From positions 868,001 through 932,000 of the forward strand of contig CBDCAB010000005.1 of assembly GCA_965213735.1 (NCBI GenBank): 64,000 bases of DNA, in the 5' to 3' direction. Of the stretch, positions 44,926 through 52,836 are shown piece by piece. The position numbers were made by a program, and so were the translations under genes. Origin of the DNA: CALDTK01 sp965213735 (GTDB taxonomy: Bacteria; Bacteroidota; Bacteroidia; Chitinophagales; Saprospiraceae). The notes beneath the pieces were generated by a model, which ran no database searches, was not told where the DNA came from, and saw only the letters and a program-made list of their open reading frames with translations. Each line of letters opens with the position of its first letter. Within the stretch, counting starts at the first letter, position 1.

Positions 44926-45642
44926 ATGGCATCTTCAGTCCGAATCGTTTCCCTCGTCCCCTCCATTACCGAGCTCCTGGTCGATTTAGGAGTGCGCGAA
45001 CAGCTCGTGGGCTGTACCAAATTTTGCGTGCATCCTCCCAGCTTACGTGAGGAAGTGGCAGTAGTTGGAGGCACTAAAAACGTACGGGTGCAGGCTGTGC
45101 AAGACCTACGGCCAGACCTCGTCATTGCTTCCAAAGAAGAGAATGTGCGCGAGCAAGTGGAGGTTATAAGGTCGTTTAGTGAGGTGCTAGTGTATGATGT
45201 GGTGGATATATCGAGTGCTAAGCAGATGATCCTACACCTGGGTCAGCACCTAGATTGCTTACCTGCTGCAGAGCGAATTGTGGACGCAAATGCCGCTACA
45301 ATTAAGCAGCTGTACCAAGCCAATCAAGGCACTGCCCTTTACCTTATCTGGCGCAATCCCTTTATGGCAGCCGGTGGTGATACCTACATTCATAGCATGC
45401 TGGAGGCAGTGGGCTACAGCAACGTGCTCGCTGATGCCGAGCGCTATCCGAGCCTTGCAATCGAAGACATTCAAGCGCTTGCTCCGGCACACCTCCTTCT
45501 CTCCTCCGAACCTTATCCTTTCAAGCCGCAACACCTCGACGAGATGCAGCAGCTATGTCCACAGGCGCAGGTGTCATTAGTAGATGGTGAGCTCTACTCT
45601 TGGTATGGTTCGCGATTGAGTAAGCTCTTATTAAAGGCATAG
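44926..45642 (+). CDS. BtuF-like helical-backbone metal-receptor protein, cytosolic
   Basis: 238 residues. The opening RIVSLVPSITELLVDLG and GCTKFCVHP is characteristic of the periplasmic helical-backbone metal receptors (BtuF/FepB class), with DLVIASKEEN and LIWRNPFMAAGGDTYI. No signal peptide or lipobox is visible in any in-frame start, and no ABC permease or ATPase is next to it. Such signal-less members occur in Bacteroidota; they may bind cobalamin or heme in the cytoplasm (inference). The rest of the 3' flank is a long repeat block. Confidence 0.85.
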   Translation: MASSVRIVSLVPSITELLVDLGVREQLVGCTKFCVHPPSLREEVAVVGGTKNVRVQAVQDLRPDLVIASKEENVREQVEVIRSFSEVLVYDVVDISSAKQMILHLGQHLDCLPAAERIVDANAATIKQLYQANQGTALYLIWRNPFMAAGGDTYIHSMLEAVGYSNVLADAERYPSLAIEDIQALAPAHLLLSSEPYPFKPQHLDEMQQLCPQAQVSLVDGELYSWYGSRLSKLLLKA

Positions 45643-46043
45643 TGCCTTCATTCAAGCTAAACCTGATACTGAACAGCTACCGGCTCTTCAGCGACGTTCC
45701 CTCCATACGTGCCGCACCCCCATGCTATAACACACAGCAGTTCTTCCGCAGCGAGAAGTATGTCGCCGATGCGACCCGCGACGGCCGATTTACTGTTCGA
45801 GCAAACTAGCTTAAAGCGCCCACCGCTCGGAAGCGGTCGAACAGGCGGTCCATACGTGCGGCACCCCCTTGCGATGGCGCACAGCAGGCCTGCCGAAGCG
45901 CGTTTAATGTCGCTGATGCGACCCGCGACGGCCGATTTACTGTTCGAGCAAACAAGAAAGTAAACTGCCAAAAAAAATTCCAAATTAGAGTTTAATCTAC
46001 CCGCAGCACAAAGTTGCGAGTTTCAATCGGCCTTGATTTTTTG

Positions 46044-46069
46044 GTTCTTTTTGATCAAGCAAAAAGAAC
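46044..46069. repeat. Perfect hairpin, copy 1
   Basis: GTTCTTTTTG (46044-46053), loop ATCAAG, CAAAAAGAAC (46060-46069), a 10-bp perfect stem. The identical 26-nt sequence recurs at 46891-46916. It could be a bidirectional terminator, because the right arm read on the minus strand ends in a T-rich run. Confidence 0.5.
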
Positions 46070-46192
46070 TAAGTTACTATTAGCGCTAGCTAGTAAGATT
46101 AACCTAAAATTGCTATTCTGTCTGGCAAAGCGCAGTCAAAGAGCTGATATAAGTCCTGTCACGAGTTGCAATTCCAGTCATGCGAATTGCTT

Positions 46193-46253
46193 GTTTTGTG
46201 GGTGGCGCGCCCCTCTAACTCCCCAAGGGGAGAACCAGCGCTACCCACAAAAC
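46193..46253. repeat. Inverted-repeat cassette, orientation A
   Basis: 11-bp perfect inverted repeats GTTTTGTGGGT (46193-46203) and ACCCACAAAAC (46243-46253) bracket a 39-nt core that starts GGCGCGCCCCTC and ends GGGGAGAACCAGCGCT. In the second copy (47042-47152) the same outer flanks enclose the core in the opposite orientation. Confidence 0.8.
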
Positions 46254-46890
46254 ATACTCCCATATTTTATCAAACTAAAATTCAATTTTATTTATCTCTA
46301 ATCAAAATAGAACAACAGATAGTCCTAGCGACAGCTAGTAAAATTAACAGTAAATCAATCTATATAAGGCAAGCCTTTCTTAGAAGACTAACACAGCGTA
46401 AGGCTAATTCCAGCGGCAGCCCAAGTGGTTTACCCTTTCGAGGAAATTCGCTTAAAGCGCCCACCGCTCGGAAGCGGTCGAACGGGCGCTCCAGACGTGC
46501 GGCACCCCCATGCGATGGCGCACTGCATTTTCCCGAAGCGAAAGTAATGTCGCTGATGCGACCCGCGACGGCCGATTTACTGTTTGAGCAAACAAGAAAG
46601 TAAACTACCAAAAAAAATTCCAAATTAGAGTTTAATCTACCCGCAGCACAAAGTTGCGAGACTCAAAGCAAGTAACTCCCTCTTCGCTAAGGCTCAGGGG
46701 TCCCTCTTATTTTGAGATGCGGCCTTGTGACGAAGCAAGAAAGGGCGTGACTGGAGGCGTGACTAGGAGGGGCCCGCGACGAAGGAGCAGGGAGGAAAAC
46801 CTAGTCTAAGCAGGGCCCACAAGCCTCAGCGCAGTGGGAGGAAAACCTAGTCTAAGCTAGACCCTCTGGGAGGTACCTGCTGCTGAGCTG

Positions 46891-46916
46891 GTTCTTTTTG
46901 ATCAAGCAAAAAGAAC
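46891..46916. repeat. Perfect hairpin, copy 2
   Basis: Identical to 46044-46069: GTTCTTTTTG, loop ATCAAG, CAAAAAGAAC. It sits directly before the second group of CTAGCGACAGCTAG repeats. Confidence 0.5.
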
Positions 46917-47041
46917 AAATAACCTCTAGCGACAGCTAGTAGAAGAAATAAATCGTAGTTGATATATCAGGTAACATCCCGTAAATAAAGCGCTGATATA
47001 ACTTTTATCACAAGTTACAACTTCAGTCCTGCGAATCGTTT

Positions 47042-47152
47042 GTTTTGTGGGTGGTGCTGGTTCTCCCCTTGGAGCGTGACATGGCAGGGGCCCCTGAGCT
47101 TGCGAAGTGGGAGGATCTATGTCTAAGCAGTGGGGCGCGCCACCCACAAAAC
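47042..47152. repeat. Inverted-repeat cassette, orientation B with insertion
   Basis: Same 11-bp inverted repeats at 47042-47052 and 47142-47152. The core begins GGTGCTGGTTCTCCCCTTGG, the reverse complement of the right half of the 46193 core (18 of 20), and ends GTGGGGCGCGCC, the reverse complement of that core's left end (11 of 12). Between them is an insertion of about 57 nt containing GGGAGGATCTATGTCTAAGC, also found near 34730. Confidence 0.8.
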
Positions 47153-47670
47153 ATATACCATAATCTCTATATTTCTAACTCGCTAGTTCTTGTAATCATC
47201 AAGATAAATACAACGCATTCCTAGTGCCAGCTAGTAGAAGATAAAGAACAAAATCAACCTATACCCGCCATGTTATTAATTGGATGATTAGCACAACATG
47301 AGGCCCATTCCAGCGGCAGCACAAGTAGCTTGCCTTCACGTGGAAACGTGCTTGAAGCGCCCACCGCTCGGAAGCGGTCGAACGGGCGCTGTCCAGCGGC
47401 AGCTCTCTGAACCAGCACAAGTAGCTTGCCTTTTCGAGCAAACTTGCGTAAAGGCCCACCGCTCGGAAGCGGTCGAACGGGCGCTCCAGACGTGCCGCAC
47501 CCCCTTACGATGGCGCACAGCAAGTCTCCCGCAGCGTGATGAATACGCCGATGCAAGTCTTTAACCGGCCTTAATTCTGCAATCTTCCAGATCTAGCAAA
47601 ATGAACTATGCAAACAAGATTCCCCTCTTAAAACGCTTACTTTTACCCGAGCCCACCTCCCCCGCCAGCC

Positions 47671-48468
47671 TTGTCGTCCAAGCCCACACTTCTCCACCTC
47701 GCCAAACAAATCGAACGCATCGCCCGCCGCGCAGGTGAAGCCATACTGAAGGTTTACGCGCAAGCCGAACTCGATGTCGACTACAAAGGCGATAACAGTC
47801 CACTTACCGAAGCCGATCAGCGATCCGAGCACATCATTCAAGCAGGCATCAACAGCCTCAACCTCGGCTATCTTATCGTCTCCGAGGAAAGCAAACAACT
47901 TCCCTTCAGCGAGCGCAGCCGACATCCACTCGTGTGGTGCGTCGACCCACTCGACGGAACCAAAGAATTCATCAAACGCAACGGAGAATTCTGCGTTTGC
48001 ATCGCCCTGCTAGAAGGTGGCGCACCCATTCTTGGTGTTATTCACGCACCAGTGTCGAGCCGAAGCTACACTGCATATAAAGGTGGAGGAGTTTATACAG
48101 TAGATCGTGCCGAAGGTGTATTTGAGCCGCTACCGCAGCGGCCCGCCATCAACCTTAAGCAGGCTAAGCTCCGTTTTTGCGTAAGCAGAAGCCACCACAA
48201 CTCCGCTACCCAAAACTACCTGCAAAACTTCGATCAGCCCCAAAGCGTAGCCAAGGGTAGCGCGCTAAAATTTTGCGCCATCGCCGAGAACCATATCGAC
48301 ATCTACCCGCGTCACGCTCCCACCATGGAATGGGACACCGCCGCCGGTCAAATAATTCTCGAAGAAGCAGGAGGCAGTGTGCGCGACGCCAATACCGGGC
48401 TGCCGCTGCGCTACAACAAGCCCGACTTGGTCAATCCTCATTTCGTTGCGATAGCGCCAGTCGCGTAG
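47671..48468 (+). CDS. cysQ: 3'(2'),5'-bisphosphate nucleotidase CysQ
   Basis: 265 residues, apparently starting at TTG (47671); no better start is available because the upstream frame is short. Inositol-monophosphatase-fold motifs: DNSPLTEADQRSE, SEESKQ, WCVDPLDGTKEFIKRNGEF (metal-binding DPxDGT), and the C-terminal PTMEWDTAAGQIILEEAGG. CysQ removes the 3'-phosphate from PAP/PAPS in sulfur assimilation. It is a lithium-sensitive magnesium enzyme in the cytoplasm. The gene is followed after 10 nt by two glycosyltransferases. Confidence 0.93.
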   Translation: MSSKPTLLHLAKQIERIARRAGEAILKVYAQAELDVDYKGDNSPLTEADQRSEHIIQAGINSLNLGYLIVSEESKQLPFSERSRHPLVWCVDPLDGTKEFIKRNGEFCVCIALLEGGAPILGVIHAPVSSRSYTAYKGGGVYTVDRAEGVFEPLPQRPAINLKQAKLRFCVSRSHHNSATQNYLQNFDQPQSVAKGSALKFCAIAENHIDIYPRHAPTMEWDTAAGQIILEEAGGSVRDANTGLPLRYNKPDLVNPHFVAIAPVA

Positions 48469-48478
48469 GTTCGCCATC

Positions 48479-49234
48479 GTGAAAGCGTTGACTGCACTCA
48501 TCATTACGCACAACGAAGCCGCCAACATCGCGCGCACCATCACCAGCGTACAAGCAATCGCAACTGAGGTGCTCGTGATCGACAGTGGTAGCACCGACGA
48601 CACACCTGAACTAGCCCGCAGCGCCGGCGCACGCGTTATCGAAACGCACTGGCGAGGTTTTGGACAGCAGAAAAACTTCGGCGCCCAGCAAGCCAAGCAC
48701 GACTGGATTTTGAGTCTCGATGCCGACGAAGTGCCCGACCCACAACTGCTACAGGCAATTGCAAACGCTGATGCCGGCGCCCGCACTGTGTATGGCATGC
48801 GGCGCATCACCAACTTTTGCGGCACTTGGGTACGCCACGGCGCCTGGCGCAAGGACATCGTCTGGCGGCTCTACCACCGCCAGACTGCGCACTGGGATAA
48901 GCGACCGGTACACGAAACCTTGCTCAGCGAGCAGCCCCGTGCCAGCTTGCCGGGCGAGTTGCTGCACTACAGCTACCCAGACCTGGCCAGTCACGAACGC
49001 AAGTGCGCACCCTACGCGCGTTTGGGCGCCGAGAGCCTCTACGCTGCTGGTCAGCGCGCCACCTGGAGTAAACTTTACATTGCTCCGCTGTGGCGCGCCT
49101 TTCGGTCGTATATTCTCCTCAGTGGCTGGCGGGATGGCTGGGCTGGGCGAGAGCTCGCTCGCCGCGATGCAGCCCTGGTGCGTAAAAAATACCGTCTCCT
49201 TGCCGAGTTGTGGCGCAATGACCCAACATCGTGA
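48479..49234 (+). CDS. Family 2 glycosyltransferase (LPS core, WaaE/KdtX-like)
   Basis: 251 residues, GTG start. N-terminal GT-A fold: LTALIITHNEAANIARTI, VIDSGSTDDT, then LSLDADEVPD (DxD), followed by the WRLYHRQTAHW segment and VHETLL typical of the WaaE/KdtX group that adds a sugar to the LPS inner core. The basic C-terminus (RRDAALVRKKYRLLAE) may lie at the membrane. It overlaps the next glycosyltransferase by 4 nt (GTGA), so they are translated as a unit. Confidence 0.9.
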   Translation: MKALTALIITHNEAANIARTITSVQAIATEVLVIDSGSTDDTPELARSAGARVIETHWRGFGQQKNFGAQQAKHDWILSLDADEVPDPQLLQAIANADAGARTVYGMRRITNFCGTWVRHGAWRKDIVWRLYHRQTAHWDKRPVHETLLSEQPRASLPGELLHYSYPDLASHERKCAPYARLGAESLYAAGQRATWSKLYIAPLWRAFRSYILLSGWRDGWAGRELARRDAALVRKKYRLLAELWRNDPTS

Positions 49235-50307
49235 AGGTGCTACACGTGAGCACACCGCTCTCTTTTCGAGGAGGTGAACAGCAGATTATGTACCTGCTGG
49301 AGGCATTTGCCGAGCAAGCCGTGCAGCAATGCCTCGCCACGCCAAAGGCCAGCATTCTCGCCACGCGTGCCCGTGAACTAGGCGTGCAAGTGGTCGACCT
49401 GCGAGGGCGGCTTGTACAAGCCTTTCAAGTTAGGCACCTACAGCAGCAGCAACAGTTTGACATTGCACATGCTCACGACAGCCACGCACATACTTCGCTG
49501 TGGTTGAGCAACTTGTGCGGTGCTAAGCTGCCGTTTGTGGTCAGTCGTCGCGTTGCGCGGGCACCAGGGCTGCCGAACTTTAGCTGGTCGAAGTACGCTC
49601 ACCCAAACATGCGTGCGGTGCTCTGTGTGAGTGAGGCCATCGCGGCGCTGCACCAAGCGGTGTTACCCGCCACCAAGCCGGTACACGTGGTGTATAGCGC
49701 TGTTGCAAAACCTGCTGCCGATGCCCCGGATTTGCGGATGGAGTTGAACCTAGCACCCACTACTCCCCTGCTCGGTACGGTGGCTGCACTTAGTGCTGAA
49801 AAAGATTTTGCTACTTTCATTAGAACAGGTGTACAAGTTCTCAATCAGCACCCTTCGCTGCACCTCATACATATCGGTACAGGTAGTCCACGTGAAATTT
49901 GGGAAGCCGAACGGTTGGTGGCCTCCTCTGGAATAAGTTCCCGAACTCACTTGCTCGGCTTTCGCCAAAACGCAGCAGCTCTGGTTGGCGCGTTCGATGT
50001 CTTTTTATTTACCAGTTGCTGGGAAGGGCTTGGCTCGAGTATTTTACAAGCCCAAGTGAGGGGAGTGCCAGTGGTAGCGACTTCGGCGGGCGGTATTCCT
50101 GAACTTGTGGTGCACGAGAAAACTGGATTGCTGGCTCCGGTTGGGGCATCTGATGTTTTGGCGAAAGCTGTAACCGATATACTCCAAAATCCAGACTTGC
50201 GCCAGCGCCTGGTAGAAGCTGCCCGACTGCACGCAAAAAAGTTTTCGATAAAAAATATGGCCTCCCAAACACTGAGCGCCTATCACAGCGCACTGCAACT
50301 GGGGTGA
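49231..50307 (+). CDS. GT-B glycosyltransferase (family 4-like)
   Basis: 358 residues, GTG start overlapping the previous stop. N-terminal acceptor domain: MKVLHVSTPLSFRGGEQQIM and FDIAHAHDSHAHTSLW; C-terminal donor-binding domain: HIGTG, FRQNAAALVGAFDVFLFTSC, WEGLGSSILQAQVRGVPVVA (E(x7)E-like) and LLAPVGASDVLAKA. It is a GT4-type retaining glycosyltransferase, likely acting on LPS core or another envelope glycan with its upstream partner. Confidence 0.9.
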   Translation: MKVLHVSTPLSFRGGEQQIMYLLEAFAEQAVQQCLATPKASILATRARELGVQVVDLRGRLVQAFQVRHLQQQQQFDIAHAHDSHAHTSLWLSNLCGAKLPFVVSRRVARAPGLPNFSWSKYAHPNMRAVLCVSEAIAALHQAVLPATKPVHVVYSAVAKPAADAPDLRMELNLAPTTPLLGTVAALSAEKDFATFIRTGVQVLNQHPSLHLIHIGTGSPREIWEAERLVASSGISSRTHLLGFRQNAAALVGAFDVFLFTSCWEGLGSSILQAQVRGVPVVATSAGGIPELVVHEKTGLLAPVGASDVLAKAVTDILQNPDLRQRLVEAARLHAKKFSIKNMASQTLSAYHSALQLG

Positions 50308-50470
50308 ATATCCATAAGGGAAATGTGTTATTTATGTCTGCACTCGCCAAACGATGTACTTTGTGCAGGCGCATTGGTGTTATTTTTGCCGTCGGTCGGG
50401 TCTAGCACGCTTTAGCATGAACACTCAACCGACGCTTCCTGATTCTCCAAACCAGTCAACCCCCCACTCC

Positions 50471-50980
50471 ATGACGCGGATCCTCTCGCTCATGCTGATG
50501 TCTGCGTTGCTCCTGTTGATGGCCTGCGGTGCTAGTCACAGTGCAGCTGATAAGTCAGCCACTACCAAAGCAAAGCCTGCCGAGGATGAATACGCCAATT
50601 TCTTCGTCGACTTTATGCGCGTGGATCGCCTCTCAGAAGCACTCGAACGCGCAAAGGCAGAGAATAAACTCGTGTTCGTCGACTTTTATACCTCCTGGTG
50701 CCTGCCGTGCAAATTGATGGATGAAGACGTGTTTACCGATCGAGAATTTGGTGACTACATGAACGCCAACTTCATCAGCGTGAAAATCAACGCCGAGGCT
50801 GGTAACGGTCCAAATTTGGCTGCGCTATTTGACGTGAAGTCATATCCGACGCTGCTATTTCTAGACGCTAACGGCCGGGTGAAGACGAAAAAAGAAGGCG
50901 CCGCCTACCAAACCGAGCTGCGCAAGCTAGGTGACGAAGCCTTAAAACCTGTGGCGGGCGCCTCCGCTGGTTCGTACTAG
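50471..50980 (+). CDS. Thioredoxin-fold lipoprotein
   Basis: 169 residues from the ATG at 50471, chosen because it gives a normal lipoprotein signal (ILSLMLMSALLLLMAC); in-frame starts at 50417 and 50354 give longer N-termini. The mature domain is thioredoxin-like with the active site YTSWCLPCKLMD (CxxC) and the cis-Pro loop SYPTLLFLDANG. It probably acts as a periplasmic thiol-disulfide protein, resembling DsbD-gamma/thioredoxin-7-type domains. It is 163 nt after the glycosyltransferase gene. Confidence 0.85.
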   Translation: MTRILSLMLMSALLLLMACGASHSAADKSATTKAKPAEDEYANFFVDFMRVDRLSEALERAKAENKLVFVDFYTSWCLPCKLMDEDVFTDREFGDYMNANFISVKINAEAGNGPNLAALFDVKSYPTLLFLDANGRVKTKKEGAAYQTELRKLGDEALKPVAGASAGSY

Positions 50981-50996
50981 TTGATTATTCAATTTC

Positions 50997-51362
50997 ATGA
51001 AAAAGTTGCTTTACGGCGCGGTAGCAATGGGTGTCGCGTGTTTTGGCGTAAGCTGCGACTTCGACCCCTGCGGCAGTACCCCCGAAGCTTTTGTGACGAG
51101 GGCTGATGACTTTTTTGAGCAGACCCGAGCGGCTACCTACGATGCATCTGATAATAAGTGGAAAGTCTACGATGAGCGCCTGCAAGAACTCGTGGAAATC
51201 TGCTATCCTCAACACGAAGACGAGCTAAATCGGGCGCAACGTCGCGAATTCTGGGCAGATGTGTCAGATTATTATGTGCAGCGCTACGGTAAGGCCGGTG
51301 CAAGAGAAGTGTTGCGTAAACTGAAGAGTAGGGTAGACGACCTTTTCGATAAGGTAGAGTAG
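50997..51362 (+). CDS. Small helical lipoprotein, function unknown
   Basis: 121 residues, 16 nt after the thioredoxin gene. The signal ends CFGVSCDFDPCG, a lipobox-like VSC. The mature part is alpha-helical and charged (REFWADVSDYYVQRYGKAGA), similar in style to small DUF6565-like Bacteroidota lipoproteins, but I am not sure of the family. Cysteines flank the N-terminus (CDFDPC). Likely periplasmic. Confidence 0.75.
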   Translation: MKKLLYGAVAMGVACFGVSCDFDPCGSTPEAFVTRADDFFEQTRAATYDASDNKWKVYDERLQELVEICYPQHEDELNRAQRREFWADVSDYYVQRYGKAGAREVLRKLKSRVDDLFDKVE

Positions 51363-51364
51363 CC

Positions 51365-51372
51365 TACTTTTG
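51365..51372 (+). promoter_or_regulatory. TACTTTTG, candidate -7 promoter element
   Basis: Exact match to TAnnTTTG, seven nt before the ATG at 51380, which would give a near-leaderless transcript. The -33 region is weak. Confidence 0.35.
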
Positions 51373-51379
51373 CCAACGC

Positions 51380-52480
51380 ATGTACGAATTCATCCTCGCT
51401 TTCCTGACAGCTTTCGGGGTGACCTACTACGCAATCCCTTCGATCATCAAGATTGCACGGGTCAAGAATCTTACCGATCAGCCTGGCGAGCGGCGCTCAC
51501 ACACTGTAGCCACCCCTAGTCTGGGCGGCATCGGCATTTTTGCAGGTGTTCTTTTTAGCATCATCGCCTGGACGCCATACCAATTGTTTGGCGGCCTGCA
51601 GTACATTTTGTGCAGCTGTATCGTGATTTTTTTAATTGGCGCTAAAGACGATATTCTGCCATCGCGCCCACTGATGAAATTGCTGGGACAGCTGTTTGCG
51701 GCCGGAATACTGGTTAGCGTCGCGGAGGTACGGATACCAAGTTTGTACGGCATCTTTGGTATCGGCAACTTGCCCGAACTCGTTTCGATAGTGCTGACGA
51801 TGTTTACCATTATTGTAATCATTAATGCCTTCAATTTAATCGATGGCGTCAATGGCTTGACGGGAACAATTTGTATAATCACAGCCTCCGCTTTGGGGAG
51901 CTGGTTTTATCTCGTTGGTCATGCAGAATATACCATATTGGCGAGTGCTTTGATTGGATCGACCTTAGCTTTTTTAAAGTTTAATTGGACGCCCGCCCGC
52001 ATTTTTATGGGTGATACCGGCTCCTTGTTGCTCGGCCTCTTGGTGGCTGTCTTGGCTATAGAATTTCTCGAGCTGCACCTCGACCTCGACCGCTCGAGCC
52101 CTTATTATTTTCCGGCTGCCCCAGCGGCAGCAATCGGTTTTCTCATCGTGCCGCTCTTCGATACGCTGCGGGTGTTTACGACTCGCGTGGTGCGGGGTAG
52201 GTCGCCGCTCCAGCCCGATCGCAACCACATTCACCACTTGCTGGTAGACCTTGGGCTGAGCCATATCCAGACCACAATGGTGCTGGGCGTGATTACCATG
52301 GCTTTTATCGGGCTAGCCATAGTTTTACAAGACTTCGGCAACTTGTTCTTGTTGGTAACGATGGTGAGCCTGGCTGGACTGGCCACCCTCGCTCTCTCGC
52401 TGCAAGTGCGGCGACGCGAGCGGGCTTTGGAGCGCAAACTTGCTGCTGAGACGAGTACCTCCGAACAGGTGGCGGCGTGA
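51380..52480 (+). CDS. WecA/TagO-like undecaprenyl-phosphate sugar-1-phosphate transferase
   Basis: 366 residues, polytopic membrane protein (about 10 to 11 helices). Family motifs: SHTVATPSLGGIGIF near the N-terminus, LIGAKDDILPSRPLMKLLGQ (DD motif), NAFNLIDGVNGLTG, RIFMGDTGSLLLGL and RNHIHHLLVDLG. These match the WecA/MraY superfamily; the HIHH loop and length favour WecA-type initiating GlcNAc-1-P transferases for surface glycans over MraY. It is coupled to crcB by a GTGA overlap. Confidence 0.93.
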   Translation: MYEFILAFLTAFGVTYYAIPSIIKIARVKNLTDQPGERRSHTVATPSLGGIGIFAGVLFSIIAWTPYQLFGGLQYILCSCIVIFLIGAKDDILPSRPLMKLLGQLFAAGILVSVAEVRIPSLYGIFGIGNLPELVSIVLTMFTIIVIINAFNLIDGVNGLTGTICIITASALGSWFYLVGHAEYTILASALIGSTLAFLKFNWTPARIFMGDTGSLLLGLLVAVLAIEFLELHLDLDRSSPYYFPAAPAAAIGFLIVPLFDTLRVFTTRVVRGRSPLQPDRNHIHHLLVDLGLSHIQTTMVLGVITMAFIGLAIVLQDFGNLFLLVTMVSLAGLATLALSLQVRRRERALERKLAAETSTSEQVAA

Positions 52481-52836
52481 GCTACCTCGCAATTTTTGTT
52501 GGAGGCGGTCTGGGTTCTTTAGCACGCTACGGCCTGGCGAGGTATGCGCTTGCAGCAGGTCGCGAGGTGCTGTGGGGTACACTCGCGGCGAATGTATTAG
52601 CCTGCTCACTACTGGGATATCTCGCTTTTTCGGCAGTGCGACAAGGTGACTCAGCAACTACACGTCTGCTGCTCGCAACAGGATTTTGCGGTGGCTTTAG
52701 CACCTTCTCCACCTTTAGTCTTGAAGCTCTTATGCTGCTGCAAGATGGTCGCAGTGCGATGGCGCTGCTCTACGTCGGAGCCAGCGTAGTGCTCGGCCTG
52801 CTAGCGGTGGGCATGTGGCGCTGGCTACTAGTCTAG
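52477..52836 (+). CDS. crcB: CrcB/FluC fluoride exporter
   Basis: 119 residues, GTG start inside the previous stop. Four transmembrane helices. Signature residues: FVGGGLGSLARYGLARYAL, the Asn in TLAANVLACSLLGYL, and GFCGGFSTFSTFSLE containing the phenylalanine box and sodium site. It is a dual-topology fluoride channel that lowers cytosolic fluoride. It overlaps the 3' end of the convergent GH32-like gene by 9 nt. No fluoride riboswitch was found upstream, because it sits in an operon. Confidence 0.93.
   Translation: MSYLAIFVGGGLGSLARYGLARYALAAGREVLWGTLAANVLACSLLGYLAFSAVRQGDSATTRLLLATGFCGGFSTFSTFSLEALMLLQDGRSAMALLYVGASVVLGLLAVGMWRWLLV

Larger units (their letters stand above)
45643..47670. 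repeat. 2-kb non-coding mosaic of repeats
   Basis: Several phrases recur: a block with GATGCGACCCGCGACGGCCG, then GATTTACTG, at 45768, 45914 and 46554; CCGCTCGGAAGCGGTCGAAC at 45823, 46464, 47364 and 47459; a GGGAGGAAAACCTAGTCTAA phrase at 46790 and 46836; a flank with AAACAAGAAAGTAAACT, then CCAAAAAAAATTCC, at about 45950 and 46589; and CTAGCGACAGCTAG-type palindromes near 46327, 46925 and 47221. Frames of 60-145 residues across the block share peptides only because the DNA is repeated (for example RPATADLLFEQT), so I call no gene. Two inverted-repeat cassettes and two identical hairpins inside are listed separately. Confidence 0.75.

Noticed and set aside
45709..45963. 84-residue frame with a repeated peptide RPATADLLFEQT
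   Set aside because: The peptide repeat is only the DNA repeat read in frame; other frames and strand are equally open.
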